In this document: positions 12,810 to 23,775 of the stretch, piece after piece
Position numbering within the stretch: the stretch's first letter is position 1
How the letters are laid out: each line of letters opens with the position of its first letter
Assembly: GCF_000003195.3 (NCBI RefSeq)
Contig: NC_012870.2
Location: 35,032,741 to 35,096,740 of the forward strand
DNA length: 64,000 nt
DNA from: Sorghum bicolor
Taxonomy: Eukaryota; Streptophyta; Magnoliopsida; Poales; Poaceae
Direction: 5' to 3'
Notes under the pieces: model-generated
Told to the model about the DNA's origin: nothing
Database searches by the model: none
What the model saw: the letters and a program-made list of their open reading frames with translations, nothing else
Program-made: the position numbers and the translations under genes

Positions 12810-14451
12810 TGTTGGGTATTCTTAACATCATTACCAAAAGCAGACAATTTTCTAGTTCTAGTAACGGTGCCAAAAATGTCAAACCTATCCCTCATACCAC
12901 TTAAGCCAAGTTGTCATCCCCAGCATGACATGAGAGACGCGGTATTGAAATATGCAATTGCTCTTCTAAATAAATAATGAATGGGATCTGCAAGCGCACA
13001 GATTAATACCGATGTAGCATTTTAACCGGGAAGTATTCCAGGTATCGTTATTTATATTTTTACCACTGGGAAGGGATTAGCAACCATCAATATTGATTAT
13101 AGAATGGAATATGAGATTGAGTATCTATCATTGCATGTATAATTGAGAACATTTATCTAATTCTTTCATACAGGGATAAGTGTCACATAAAGGATATATG
13201 AAGTAATGAATAGTGACAAAGATAATTAATCTGATCAGCATAACTTAGCCACATAATAAATATGATAAGCACCTCAATTAGATACTCTAGAAAGTCATTA
13301 GCATGGAATTAGAACGAACTACAAGAATATTTCCTAAGTTATTCTCAACTATATAGTCTAGCATTATCATAGTTAGTGCAAGCATACTTAGCAATCATTG
13401 CGAGACAAGACTACGCCCATGCATAGTGATATTAGCAAGGTAAATGAGAAACATAGCAATCACTCTCCTGTAATAATAATAATATTGCTCTGCCAGCCCA
13501 ATACACGAGAGGGGGACTATATAAGATTCAATGAAGCTGTCACTATCACGAACTACCCCACGATCTGCCATATTGGGTACAATCGCAGATAAATACGGTA
13601 TAAGCACCACGCCTACACAATATCTATCATTTACCCATGGATCCGATGGATAAACGCTATACGATCCTAAGCATGTATATAGATCCAATCTAACTAAGCC
13701 AAGTACATAACTATGATAAACTAAGAACAATATAATCTTGAATATAAGCAAGTAGAGCATAGTCATAAGCAATATATTGAAGTAGAACAAAGTCATATTC
13801 ATAATATCTAAGAACAAAGATGATTATAAGAACAATTAGAAGCACAATTAGAGAATTACCAAGAATCCTCTTGACAGATCCGGAAACCAATCGAAGATTG
13901 ACTCCTTCTAGTTCTAATCCTATGTAGCTATGCTAATCTAGATATCTAATTGATATGGTGGCTCTAATCTTGATCAGAGGCTTCTTCTCCCTTGAGAATA
14001 GTGAATTAGGGTTGAGAGGCTCTCTCCTCCAGGGGCCAGGGGATCTGGTTTTATAGTCCCTTCAAGTGAATATGGGCCGTTGGATCAAACCGACATAGAT
14101 TGAATGGTTATCCTTGATCCTTTAGGTCGGTGGAGATTGATCCCGAGAGAGAGTCCTGTTTGGACTCCAACAGGGGGCGGGCGCCCAGTGCCTGGCCCCG
14201 TTCGGCCTCCGCTTCCTTCCCGTGGCTTCTTTTCTAGATGTAAGATAATTGCGCGACACGTTAATATCTCTATGTAATCCCGACATGTGGGCCTTTCTTC
14301 CATATTTCCTGATAACCCCCTGCAGAAATAGACAAACACCAAAACTCAAGGAATTCTGTCAGATAAAACCCTAAGTCTAGATGTTTATTTCATTTGGATC
14401 ATTTTCTTTGTTTATTTGATAATTAAATTTGATACTTAAGGACCGTCAACA
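12810..14451 (-). repeat. Element G 5' LTR
   Basis: Right LTR, 1642 bases, partner of 6200-7847. It carries a local AAT-type expansion near 13470 absent from the other copy. Confidence 0.9.
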
Positions 14452-16122
14452 TAGTTATAAGTGAATAGGTAACAAGGATGATCCCAAGTTATACTTGCCT
14501 TGATCAAAGCTCTCTTGAGCCTGCTGGTCCTCAAAGGCTTGGTCTTGATCACCAACGTACGGCTCACCGTCTATTCCCAAACATCAACCAACAACACGCA
14601 GACAATTATACACAAAACAAACAAGCTATAATTAGAACATTACACCAACAGTGAGAAATCAAAGATAAAAGTTTATCAAAATATTCTACGCAGCGCTACG
14701 ATCACACAAACGTAAAGTTCACGAAAATCGGAATTAAAACGTGGAAGATATGAATTTTCTAGGATTTCTTATAGAGAAATAATTATTTAAATGCTACTGC
14801 GAAAATAAAAAGTTTAAAAACAGTGAACAAATACTTCTAACACGTAGAGCTCGTAAATACGAATCTAACGAAATTTGAATGGACCAAAACGGAGTTAAAA
14901 TGAGTATGTTATGACCAAAATACTACCAGTGGCAAACCTGTAAATAGTGAAAGCGTATTTTAAACGGAACCGTGAGAAAATACGCTTTCAAAACGACAAA
15001 ACGCATTTAAGAATGGCGCCAGGGGACTGCGGGTTCCATATGGGAAAAGCTAAGGGTCTCTTTATCAAATTTTCACCCCGAAAGGGTATGTTCTATTTGG
15101 GACCGTAGGGTCGCGCGTCACACCCGCCGGCCTCCTCGCCGGAACAGGAGCCCGACGCGGTGGCGCCATGGCCGGAGGGCCCGAGCTCGGCGGCGTTCAC
15201 GGTTTCGACGATTCAGGGCCTCCCAGGAAGAAAGAAACACACCGGAGGGCGGAGAAACTCACCGCGAACTTGCCGTGATACTTTTCTAAGGCCGAGGAGC
15301 AGAGAGAGAAGCTCGCGGCGTGCGGCGGCGGAAGAGAACTCCGGTGGGATCTAAATCCAAAGAAACCCGGCGCTAGGGCGCGGATTAATGAGCTTGGGGA
15401 CGAAAAGGGGCCTGCGGGGTTGATTTAAGAGTCTTATAGGGGCATAGCGCGCGGGTTGGCAAGAGATCCCGAAGAAACCGGGATCGGATTGCTCCTGGTC
15501 GTGTCCAGTCCGCACACGGCTGGAGGAAGAAGAGGAGCAACACGCTGACCAGCGGACCCCAGGCGACAGCGAGAGAAAGGAAAGGGGCAGGCCAGGCGCG
15601 CGCTGAGAAGGAGCTGGGCCGCGGGGGAAGGTGGGCCGAGCAAGGGGAGAGTTGGGCTGCGAGAAAAAAATGGAAACGGGGCCGAGAGCAGGTGAGCTCC
15701 TTCCCCTTTTTTTATTTCTTTTTCTAAAGCATTTTCCAAATGGAATTTGAATCAAATAAATTCAAACCAAAAAGGCAAAAGCACATAATTAAATATGCTC
15801 CAGCATGAAATGCACCAACATGTTTCTATCCCTATGTTGGATTTTATTTTCAACGAAAATTATTTATTTATTAATTTAAATGCTCACAAAATACTTAAAT
15901 AAATCCAGTTAATTCCAATAATTGAAATTCAGATTGTTTTAGGGAGTTACAAGGAGCCAAATCACATGTTTAATTAAAGATGCATATGCCGAACAATTAA
16001 TTAGGTTCTACTTGTGCAACTACATGGTGTCTTCCTAACATGAACTCAACAAACATGGGTTAACATTTTGAAAAAAAATTCAGGTGGTATTTTTGGTAAT
16101 CTGAAATTTCTGGGTTGTTACA
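14452..16122 (-). repeat. Element A 5' LTR, outer part
   Basis: Resumes after element G and ends TTGTTACA at 16122, which read on the minus strand is TGTAACAACCCAG, a common grass gypsy LTR start. It contains a GC-rich stretch (15100-15700) whose short open frames are not genes. The outer flank is ACGAC. Confidence 0.75.
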
Positions 16123-16286
16123 ACGACGAGGCATGGGACACGGGTGCGAGGCAGCTATATTTCTCTATGCATTGTTGCTACAACGCTCCATTGCTAAATC
16201 ACAACTGCAGGTGCCCCTCGCTTGTAGGAAGGACAAAAGAAAGAGGTAGGTATGGCCAGCGACACCCGAGCGAGAGAGGAAGAGAG

Positions 16287-16410
16287 CACTAGTAGAAATC
16301 TCCACTTCTATGATGATTTCTTTTAATAACGGTTCCGAAATATTCATAGAAAATCGCTTTCTATGACGGAAATTTTGGTTTCATCATACAAGTGGAGATT
16401 TCTACTAGTG
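16287..16410. mobile_element. Mini-CACTA / MITE with perfect CACTAGTAG ends
   Basis: 124-base element whose first 21 bases (from CACTAGTAGAAATCTCC) recur inverted at its end. The inner arms also pair, making it nearly a complete hairpin. It has no coding capacity. A matching 3-base target duplication is not visible (gag against caa). Confidence 0.8.
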
Positions 16411-16882
16411 CAAAGAGTTATGGGACGAGTGAACCGAGGAATGAGAAGATGAGCATGTGCAAATGCTAGTTAGGGCAAGAGACTTGCTAGGGTTGACGAG
16501 AAAGGAGGAGGCACGGACGATGGAAAATTGAGAGGTCAAGGAGATTTTTCCCACTACTCTCTCCATGCCGCTTCGACTTTCACGTATAAGTGCCATTGTG
16601 CAAAGAATAATGGGAAAAGAAGCTGACTACAAAGCAAACCATTTGAGGTCATCAGTCCGCTTCATTCAACCATAATCGGTCTAGAATCATTTTAAATAGG
16701 GTCTAAAGGTTCCGCCGTCCACTTGCTATACACATGATAGACTTTTTGAGGTTTATTAGAATCATGCCCTATCTTTAAATCTAGTTTTTAACAAATTTAT
16801 TTAGAGATATAAATATTGCATATATTTTCTACAAATCGAGTCAAACTTGTGGCACACAAAAATCTAAAACGACACTTTTTTT

Positions 16883-16897
16883 TAGACGGAGGGAGTA
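16883..16897. mobile_element. Stowaway-type MITE end, truncated
   Basis: Reads TAGACGGAGGGAGTA, the complement of the classic TACTCCCTCCGT Stowaway terminus. The opposite end is not found in the preceding 400 bases. Confidence 0.55.
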
Positions 16898-17713
16898 CTC
16901 ATCATATTCCGTCAACAAGCACCACATGCAGTGGGTCTCACCAAAGATTAAAAAATTCCTGCATCCAACATATTCGGTGGGCAAAACTGAGAGAGAGCGA
17001 GAGGGAGGAGTAAAAAACAATATATTTCTTTTATTTCTTATAAATAGCTTATCGACATCTTTTGTTATGGTCTAATCAAGTTTAAAAATGTTTTAGGTAG
17101 CTAGAAAGGAATATTTTAGTCCGATTAACTGCTTTGGGTTGTATATTGTGGCTCATGTTTAGAGTGACGCGGGCGCATGCCGTTGTGTGAATTTTCTAGA
17201 CAAAAAGTATTTGGAAGGAAGAAGGAACAAAGAAAAAGAAACGGGGGATACATTATATAAACAGAAATAAAATAAAATAGCCAAGATGACTGGAGTATTC
17301 CTTGACTCTTCTCGGTTGTGGCCGGCCCCAGGTGTCAAGTCGAAGTGACGTCCGAATGAGCCGTCACCGTGTGGCCACCGCGTCGGGAGCCTAGCATGAG
17401 AATCCAGCCTCCTCCTCCTCCCGCTCCCTCTATTTGTATCACTCTGCCGCACCACCACTGACCACCCCTCCCTGCTCTTGTCTCTGTCTGTCCTACCCAT
17501 CTTTAGCCGTGCGCATGCAAGAAGAGAAGTAGCCGATCGATCAGCAACAGCACTCGGCTGGTCCGTAACGAACCACCGCCAGTCCCTTCTTCTAATCTCG
17601 CTCTGCGGCGGCCGTTGGTTGCGGCTGCCAGTGCCAGGAGAGGCGAACCCACGGCCTCGCTGTTCGGAGCGCCTTTTTGCTTTGTTTGGCGCCTCTGCTT
17701 GGTCTTGATGGTG

Positions 17714-17720
17714 TATAAAT
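17714..17720 (+). promoter_or_regulatory. Candidate TATA box of the LRR gene
   Basis: TATAAAT in a GC-rich context, followed by a pyrimidine-rich initiator region. The 1.3 kb to the start codon would be a long leader, probably with an intron. Placement is by motif only. Confidence 0.4.
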
Positions 17721-17758
17721 ACTTCTCCCTCTTGGACGGTCTCCTCTGTGCCTGCGCC

Positions 17759-17857
17759 ATCGGGGCCTGTTTGGAGAGGGGGGTTGCCATCGAAAACGAA
17801 CTAGATTCTCAACATCCATAAAGCAACCCCCCTCTTCATTCCAAAACAGGCCCCGAT
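17759..17857. repeat. 99-base inverted repeat (small MITE) just downstream of the TATA box
   Basis: The outer arms ATCGGGGCCTGTTT and AAACAGGCCCCGAT are perfectly complementary. A second complementary pair (GGGGGGTTGC and GCAACCCCCC) lies inside. It may lie in the leader of the LRR transcript. Confidence 0.7.
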
Positions 17858-18633
17858 CATACCTTCTTGAGACGGTTCCCGGTAAATCCTTGAATCCTTT
17901 TCGCTGATCTAGACACCTTCTTTTAATGGTTTGATTTTTCTACCACTCTATTTTATGAAAATACAGAGGATGTACGTAGCGCTTGTTCTTCTTCTTATAT
18001 ATATGTGGTTCTGAATTCTCCACCAGTAGTAGAGGGAGAAGAGGTCCTCCGATACGCCTGTGTCTGATCGGTGTTTTCCTGTCTGTCCCTTTCTGTGTGA
18101 TTTTGAATTTGTCTCCTGTTAGTTAATGGAGAGGAAACCAAGAACAGTTTCTCCTGGTTGTGAATCGGCCTAATAAAATAGGAAAAAAAAAACAAAGTTG
18201 GTCAATGTTGTTTCCTTGGCAAATCGCAACTGCGAGAGAGAGGGGCAAGCAACAATACCGCGACGGAGCAGCAGACAAAGAAATCTGATGATCTTTTTCC
18301 CTCAAGGCAGACCAAACCATTGTTATTCTGTCAATCTTGTTGTTGTTATTCCCTCAAAAAAATCTTGTTGTTGTTGGGCTCACAGATTAATTTACCCCCA
18401 ACAAGTTTAGCTGCCATTGCTTATCATTTTCGGCAGACCGGCAGTTGGAGGGGACTCCCATTCTGCTCAGTCATTCGCAGCATTTCGCAGTCTCTCGCCG
18501 CCTGGATTCCCATGTTGCGTTCGTAGTATTCTTTTCTTTATATTCTGACTCTGATATATATTCTTTTGGTTGGGTAATTGGGTTTGGACAACTCCTGCGT
18601 GTGTAAAATAAATCTGGATCCCGAGTCCGTTAG

Positions 18634-18661
18634 GAGATCACATCACATCACATCACATAAC
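18634..18661. repeat. ATCAC microsatellite
   Basis: About four or five tandem copies of a five-base unit (cacat/atcac) in the presumed leader of the LRR gene. Confidence 0.7.
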
Positions 18662-18819
18662 AAACAGCCTTTCCAAGAAACAGAGAGCCTTCTTCTCCGT
18701 ACTCTACTTGTACTGCCCCTCCCTCCTTCCTTGCCTCGTGGTTGTGGATCGACATCTGTTTGCGGCCGGCCATGGTGGATGAGTCCCTGCTGGTGATGGG
18801 TGTGTCTGTAGCAGCTCTA

Positions 18820-18823
<4 letters not shown>

Positions 18824-18851
<28 letters not shown>
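18824..18851. repeat. Run of 28 T
   Basis: Uninterrupted T tract upstream of the LRR start codon. It may be the pyrimidine tract of a leader intron or an assembly-sensitive homopolymer. Confidence 0.8.
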
Positions 18852-19040
18852 GCGCGGTCTGTCAACTAACCAGTATTCTCAACCAGGTGCTGATTGAGTG
18901 ATTGATGCAGGGCTAGTAGCTCCCAGGACGGCTCCAGCACTCCCCAGTTCATTCTGCCAACGGTGCCTGGCGACCTGAGCGAGGAGCATGCGAGATTGCC
19001 CTCCTCCGTCCTCGTCATCTCCATCGCCATCGTCTGCCGT

Positions 19041-22017
19041 ATGGCCAAGCTGGGCTGCTTCCCCGCTCTGCTCCCCGGCAAGAGGAAGAAGACCCGCAAG
19101 ATCGCCGATGCCAACAAGGCCAGCGGCAACGAATGTCCCAAGGTGAAGCCGGTCGAGTTCACCGACGCGACGCTTGGCATCGGGGGATGCGTGGAGAGTG
19201 TCGCCCTCGTGCCCCGCGACGTGAAGGTCGTCCCCGTGGAGGACCGCAATAAGGAAGCTCATCAATTGGTGTCGGTGAAGGGGAGCGATCTGTCAGGTTT
19301 CGACTTCCACTTCCACGAGGCCAACAAGTCCAACCTCCGTTCCGACAGTGACGTGGCACTGGACACCGCGGTCGAAGGTGCGGTGGCGGACCCGTCGTCG
19401 CCGAAACTGAAGCGGTCGTGCTCCAACATCGAGACTAAGCGGCCTGGCTCGCGTGCCGCGCCCGAGATGCCGGCCCGGTCGCGCTCCTACGGCGATCTGG
19501 GCAATCTGATCACCGGCCTCGCCATGGAGACGACGGCGACGCCACACAGCGCGCCGGACCCGGAGGCGAGCCCGGCGTCGGTGAAGACGTCGCGCACCGC
19601 CGACCGCGTGATGCTGAAGAAGCGGTCGTCCAGCCAGGTGCTGCCCTCGCGCAGCCGGAAGCTCTGGTGGCGGCTCTTCCTCTGGAGCCACCGCAACCTA
19701 CACAAGCCGCGGTCGCCGCGCACGGCCCACCAAGCAGCGTGCTCGCCTGGCCGCCACGGCGGGTACACCTCGGACACGTTCGAGGAGGGCCCGGCCGCTG
19801 ACCGCAAGGACAAGAAGGTCATGGTCGACGACTCGCCGCCACCGTCCGTGCCCAACCAGTGGGTAGCCTTCTGCGCCGAGAACTCCATCCACGACCGCAT
19901 CAGCGCGTGGGTGAGCAGCATCGAGAGCGAGCCTCCGTTCCACATCGCCGAGGAGGACGACAACTACGATGGAGAAGACGACGAGGAGCACGGCGGCGAG
20001 TGTGCGTCGGAACGGCCGCGTCACCTCGAGCTCGGGGAGCCATCCTCAGGGAAGGGCGGCCACGGCAAATCCAAGCGCAGCGCAGCGGCCGACGAGGTCG
20101 TCCAGGCCAACACCATCGTGCAGTCCCTGAACGCCTTCTCGTCGGTGGCGCACATCTCAGGGATGGGCCTCAAGGTGATGCCGATGATCGCGCCCTTCTC
20201 AACCCTCCGGGCAGTTAACCTCTCCAGCAACTTCATCGGTGAGCAGAGCCAGAGCATCACTAATTAACTGCTCGATCTGCTAGTGCTTGCTCTCACTTTT
20301 GATTTTTTTTTTCTGTTGCTGAATTATTTGAGTTGCTGCTGCGCGCAGTTCATATCTCCCCTGGATCGCTGCCCAAGGGCCTGCACTCTCTTGATCTGTC
20401 TAGGAACAAGATTGCCAACGTCGAGGGCCTCCGGGAGCTAACCAAGCTACGTGTGCTCAACCTCAGCTACAACCGGATTTCACGGATTGGGCATGGTAAG
20501 CAAGCACGTCTCTTCTCGACATTCACTGCATCTCGCTGAAATTAAATTCCCACTTCATACTTGAGGCAAGGTAATTGCTGCTTTGTATTGTACAGTATGT
20601 GCACATGAACATGTAGTGACAACTAATAACTCATCAATCATAAGTAAAGATGCGATCTGAGTTTGGCATCTAGCCGATACACTATGTCGGTGTGGGTCAG
20701 AGACTCGGAATCATTGAACAAGACATCCCACATCCACGTTGTGGTACCTGTTCCATGTCTTGGCTGCCAGTGCCCATCCAGTGGACATAATTGCTGGGAC
20801 CTGCTGGAAGCTGCTGGTGCTGGGACCGGTACCGTTGAGATGACCCTGTCCTGATTCGTTTATGCATTCTCTTTTTTTTGATTGCACGAAGGATCCACTG
20901 CTGCCTACTAACATGCATCATCTTCGATTAATTGCACGGCTTAGGCCGTATTTAGTTCGTGAAGTACAAAATTTCGCAATACGTTAGCACTTTCGTTTTT
21001 TTATAGTAATTATTATCCAACTATAGACTAACTAGACTCCAAAGATTCATCTTGTAAATTCCAACTAAAATGTGCAATTATTTTTTATTATCTATCTAAA
21101 GATTCGATGTGACGGAGAATCTTGAAAAATTTTTAGATTTTGAGGTGGAAGTAAACAAGCCTTAAGCAATCACGCAATCTTCTATCATGCTATGACCGAT
21201 TTGATAGCCACTTCGATTCCAGGCTTCCAGCTTATGATATGGATGGCCTTGTTTAGTTACAAAAAATTAGGAAAACGACGCTGTAGTAATTTCATTTTTA
21301 TTTGATAAACATTATTCAACCATGGAATAACTAGGTTTAAAAGATTTGTCTCGTGATTTACAGGCAAACTGTGTAATTAGTTTTTATTTTCATCTATATT
21401 TAATGCTTTATACATGTGCCGCAAGATTCGATGTGACGGAAAATCTTGAAAAGTTTTTTGTTTGGGGTGTAGTAAACAAGGCCGCACACAACAAAATTCA
21501 GTCAGAAATTCTGATGGAGTTCTCTGTGCTGCTGCCCGCAGGTCTGTCCAACTGCACGGCGATCCGGGAGCTGTACCTGGCGGGCAACAAGATCAGCGAC
21601 GTGGAGGGCCTGCACCGGCTGCTCAAGCTGGCGGTGCTGGACCTCAGCTTCAACAAGATCACGACTGCCAAGGCGCTGGGGCAGCTGGTGGCCAACTACC
21701 ACTCCCTCCTGGCGCTCAACCTCGTGGGCAACCCGGTGCAGGCCAACGTCGGCGACGACGCGCTGCGCCGGGCGGTCACGGGGCTCCTCCCGAGCCTTGC
21801 CTACCTCAACAAGCAGCCCGTGAAGCCGCAGCGCAGCGCACGGGAGGTGGCCACGGACAGCATTGCGCGCGCCGCGCTCGGCGGCTCGTGCAGTCGGAGC
21901 AGCCGGAAGAAGACGTCGCGGCGGCTCACGCAGAGCCCACGCTCGTCGTCCTTGACCAGGGGCCGTGGTGGCGGCGGCGCCTCACCCACACCAAGAAACC
22001 CATCTCGTCGTCGTTGA
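19041..22017 (+). CDS. SDS22-like leucine-rich-repeat protein (three coding exons)
   Basis: Exons 19041-20238, 20349-20495 and 21542-22017 join through GT-AG introns in consistent phase to 606 codons. I chose the ATG at 19041 (MAKLGCFPALLPGKRKK) rather than the upstream in-frame ATG at 18963, because a Cys-Phe N-terminus followed by a basic patch is typical of this plant family. Residues 1-350 are polar and probably disordered, with Ser/Arg motifs and an acidic run EEDDNYDGEDDEE. About five SDS22-type repeats fill residues 355-540 (LHSLDLSRNKIANVEGL, IRELYLAGNKISDVEGL, LAVLDLSFNKI). The tail is basic. Plant homologues are often labelled outer-arm dynein light chain 1-like; the real role is unclear, presumably a cytosolic or nuclear scaffold. 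This is the only intact ordinary host gene here. Confidence 0.85.
20944..21161. mobile_element. Tourist-like MITE in intron 2
   Basis: Starts GGCCGTATTTAG and ends TAAACAAGCC, flanked on both sides by TTA (20941-20943 and 21162-21164), the PIF/Harbinger target. It shares its 3' half with the MITE at 21245. Confidence 0.8.
21245..21483. mobile_element. Second related MITE in intron 2
   Basis: Starts GGCCTTGTTTAGTT and ends AGTAAACAAGGCC. Its interior matches the MITE at 20944 (around 'aagattcgatgtgacgga'). No matching flank duplication is visible. It ends 58 bases before exon 3. Confidence 0.75.
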
Positions 22018-22344
22018 CCAGGGGATCGGAACCAACTGCATGCGTGCTGGCCGTGGCTTGAGAGGATTTGTCAGGCACTACGATTGGGCACGGTGATGAG
22101 GTCAAACTGAATCGGTGGGACAAACCTAAGTATGATGTGAGAAAATTACCATGGACCACATAATGTACATACTTGTTAGGGAGAGATTGCTTAGATTGAT
22201 GTTGTGCTCGATGTATCTTTGTAGCGGCGAAACAACAATTTGTGCTTGGTTGAAGATGAGATCCAATGTCACACTGATTGTTCTCTCTTGTGTGCTTTAT
22301 ATCTATCCAACTATATTTATCTGTATCTGCACTATAAAGAAGCG

Positions 22345-22350
22345 AATAAA
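22345..22350 (+). promoter_or_regulatory. Candidate polyadenylation signal of the LRR gene
   Basis: AATAAA about 330 bases past the stop codon, in an AT-rich stretch. Confidence 0.4.
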
Positions 22351-23049
22351 TATAAATAGCCTCTTACCATATTTTTTTTACCCACATTAGTTTTTATCTC
22401 CTAGATCTACTTTTAAATAAGATCCAGCATATCTAAATCTCCCACTCTGATCTAACAAGTGGACTCGCACAAAAACTCTAGAAACTATTTACATTGATCA
22501 CCTGTTTTGGTCTCGCTCGAAAACTCTGGAAACTATTTACATTGATAACATATTTCTCTCTTGAGGCCATGCTAACAATTTCTCTTCTAAATGAGCCGGC
22601 AGCTTCCGGGGGGAGAAGCAGGTGCACCGTCGCCCACAAAAAAGCTGGCTGTTCGATCTTCCATCCTGTGGCCAACGTTTGTTGGAGCGGATTCTATTGC
22701 CTCCAATAGATTCTGCGAAAAGCGGCTTGTCATTTGATTTCTGTGTTGTTTTGTGCCTCATCTTTAGCCTCTCTTGGCTTCTCCCTCGAATCAGCCCTCC
22801 CATATATTTTTGTTCCTTACATGCCGCGTGTACCCACGGCGGTTTCCATCTCCGTATACCGAGCCATCCTAGGTATACCTTGCTCAAGGGATGGAAAAGA
22901 AGCTGAAGGGAAAATGAGACAAGAGGCAACCATCGCCTCCGCCTCATGCGCCTCCCGGATCCGCTGTGATGAGCAGCCGCGGCGATGACGTGGAGCCGCA
23001 GGGCGCGAGGCGACGGCCGTGGTTGTAGCAAAGCCCCTAGCCACATCTA
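22351..23049. other. Intergenic DNA between LRR gene and pseudogene
   Basis: No gene supported. It contains a near-duplicate of about 28 bases ('ctagaaactatttacattgat' type) at about 22478 and 22527. Overlapping open frames on both strands around 22537-23046 show no family motif. Confidence 0.45.
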
Positions 23050-23124
23050 GGCTTGTTTAGTTCCAAAAAAATTTGGTCCCAGAGCAATTTTTTTTGCCAT
23101 TTGGCCTTTTGGAACTAAATGGGC
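23050..23124. repeat. Short inverted repeat with Tourist-like ends
   Basis: GGCTTGTTTAGTTCCAAAA and its inverted counterpart TTTTGGAACTAAATGGGC bound 75 bases. The ends match the MITE family in the LRR intron. It could be a tiny MITE or the terminus of a larger Harbinger-type element. Confidence 0.6.
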
Positions 23125-23209
23125 TCGAAATATTTCGGGCCTCAGTACAGGCCGAAATGGCCGTCGGGCCCGCGACGGCGCCGCCAAGTACTTAAAGCGC
23201 TCGCCCGTC

Positions 23210-23775
23210 GTGATGGAAACCCTTACCCTAGCTCCGCAGTCGCGCCTTCCGTCCCGCAGTCCTCCCTTTCCTCCCACTGCTAGTTTTCTTCCAGCCGCAC
23301 CTCCGCGTCCGCCCTATTTTCCACCCCGCCACCGCAGATCGACGTTGTCGGCCGCAGATTTGGCTGTTCCTCCGCCTCCGCCCTCTTCCTCCATGGCTGG
23401 CCTCGGCGGTAGCTTCGACAGCGGGGGTGCGTTCAACCCCTCGGCACACACCAGATCTACGACTGGCGGCCTCACCAGGGACTTCTTTGGGTCCTCCGGT
23501 GGCAGCCCCTTCATGTCCGGTGTGGGATCCAGCAGCTACCCTAACCCGCAGCTAGGGTTTGACCAGCTTACCCTCAATGAAAGTGAGGCGTGGACAGCAG
23601 GCGACTTTGAGTAGTACGCCGAGCAACTTCGCGGTGAGCAAGAGATCATGCCGCCTCCCGTTCGCGCGCCGATGGGCGGCTCATCTCGGCGGTCAACTTC
23701 CGTGGGCCTCGTCACGCCGGTGGACCGACTGGATCTGGGGACAAAGGATTCTTCTAGCCGGTGGTACGTCCTACC
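23210..23775 (+). pseudogene. GC-rich gene fragment, one in-frame stop, cut by LTR DNA
   Basis: 134 codons run from ATG 23210, with a second ATG (MAGLGGSF) in frame at 23393. The frame stops at TAG 23612-23614 and then stays open in the same frame, with similar composition, into the LTR of element B at 23776. The visible protein is Gly/Ser/Pro-rich with no domain I can name. Position next to a Tourist-like end suggests the Myb-like first ORF of a Harbinger element, but this is a guess. Truncation plus the nonsense codon argue for a pseudogene. Confidence 0.5.

Larger units (their letters stand above)
6200..14451 (-). mobile_element. Element G: non-autonomous Athila-like gypsy element (gag-protease only)
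   Basis: Two LTRs of about 1.65 kb (6200-7847 and 12810-14451) start TGTTGGG and end GTCAACA. Target-site duplication is TATTT at 6195-6199 against TAGTT at 14452-14456, one mismatch. The primer-binding site matches the tRNA-Asp type used by Athila. On the minus strand it encodes gag and two protease-like domains; there is no RT, RNase H or integrase. It inserted in the LTR of element A. The LTRs differ by a few percent by eye, so it is not recent. Its proteins would need another element's pol to move. Confidence 0.85.
1..16122 (-). mobile_element. Element A: Ty3/gypsy retrotransposon, truncated at window edge, decayed
   Basis: The order read on the minus strand is 5' LTR (16122 down to 4956, interrupted), primer-binding site, gag, protease remnant, RT, RNase H, integrase. 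The 3' LTR lies left of the window. The LTR is bounded by TGTAACA at 16122 (minus) and by TGTCACA at 4956 (plus). The uninterrupted LTR would be about 2.9 kb. A primer-binding site like initiator methionine tRNA and the gag-PR-RT-RH-IN order fit the chromovirus side of Ty3/gypsy, perhaps Tekay/Del. A chromodomain cannot be tested because the integrase C-terminus is cut off. Stops and frameshifts in every gene show a dead copy. Confidence 0.85.
16123..17713. other. Intergenic DNA upstream of the LRR gene
   Basis: No gene is supported. It contains the mini-CACTA at 16287-16410, a Stowaway-type end at 16883-16897 and a pyrimidine-rich segment (17400-17510) probably belonging to the promoter. Short open frames on both strands here lack any recognisable motif. 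Confidence 0.5.

Noticed and set aside
15160..15755. GC-rich open frames on both strands near 15160-15755
   Set aside because: They lie inside the LTR of element A and have no protein motif; composition alone explains them.
17159..17819. Minus-strand open frames upstream of the LRR gene
   Set aside because: Low-complexity shadows of the promoter and leader region, no domain, no start context.
18963..19040. Upstream in-frame ATG of the LRR gene
   Set aside because: Adds 26 residues unlike the family N-terminus; the ATG at 19041 gives the expected Cys-Phe-basic start.
21462..22061. Alternative 199-codon frame over LRR exon 3
   Set aside because: Out of frame with the leucine-rich repeats and fully Ala/Gly/Gln-rich; a shadow of the GC-rich exon.
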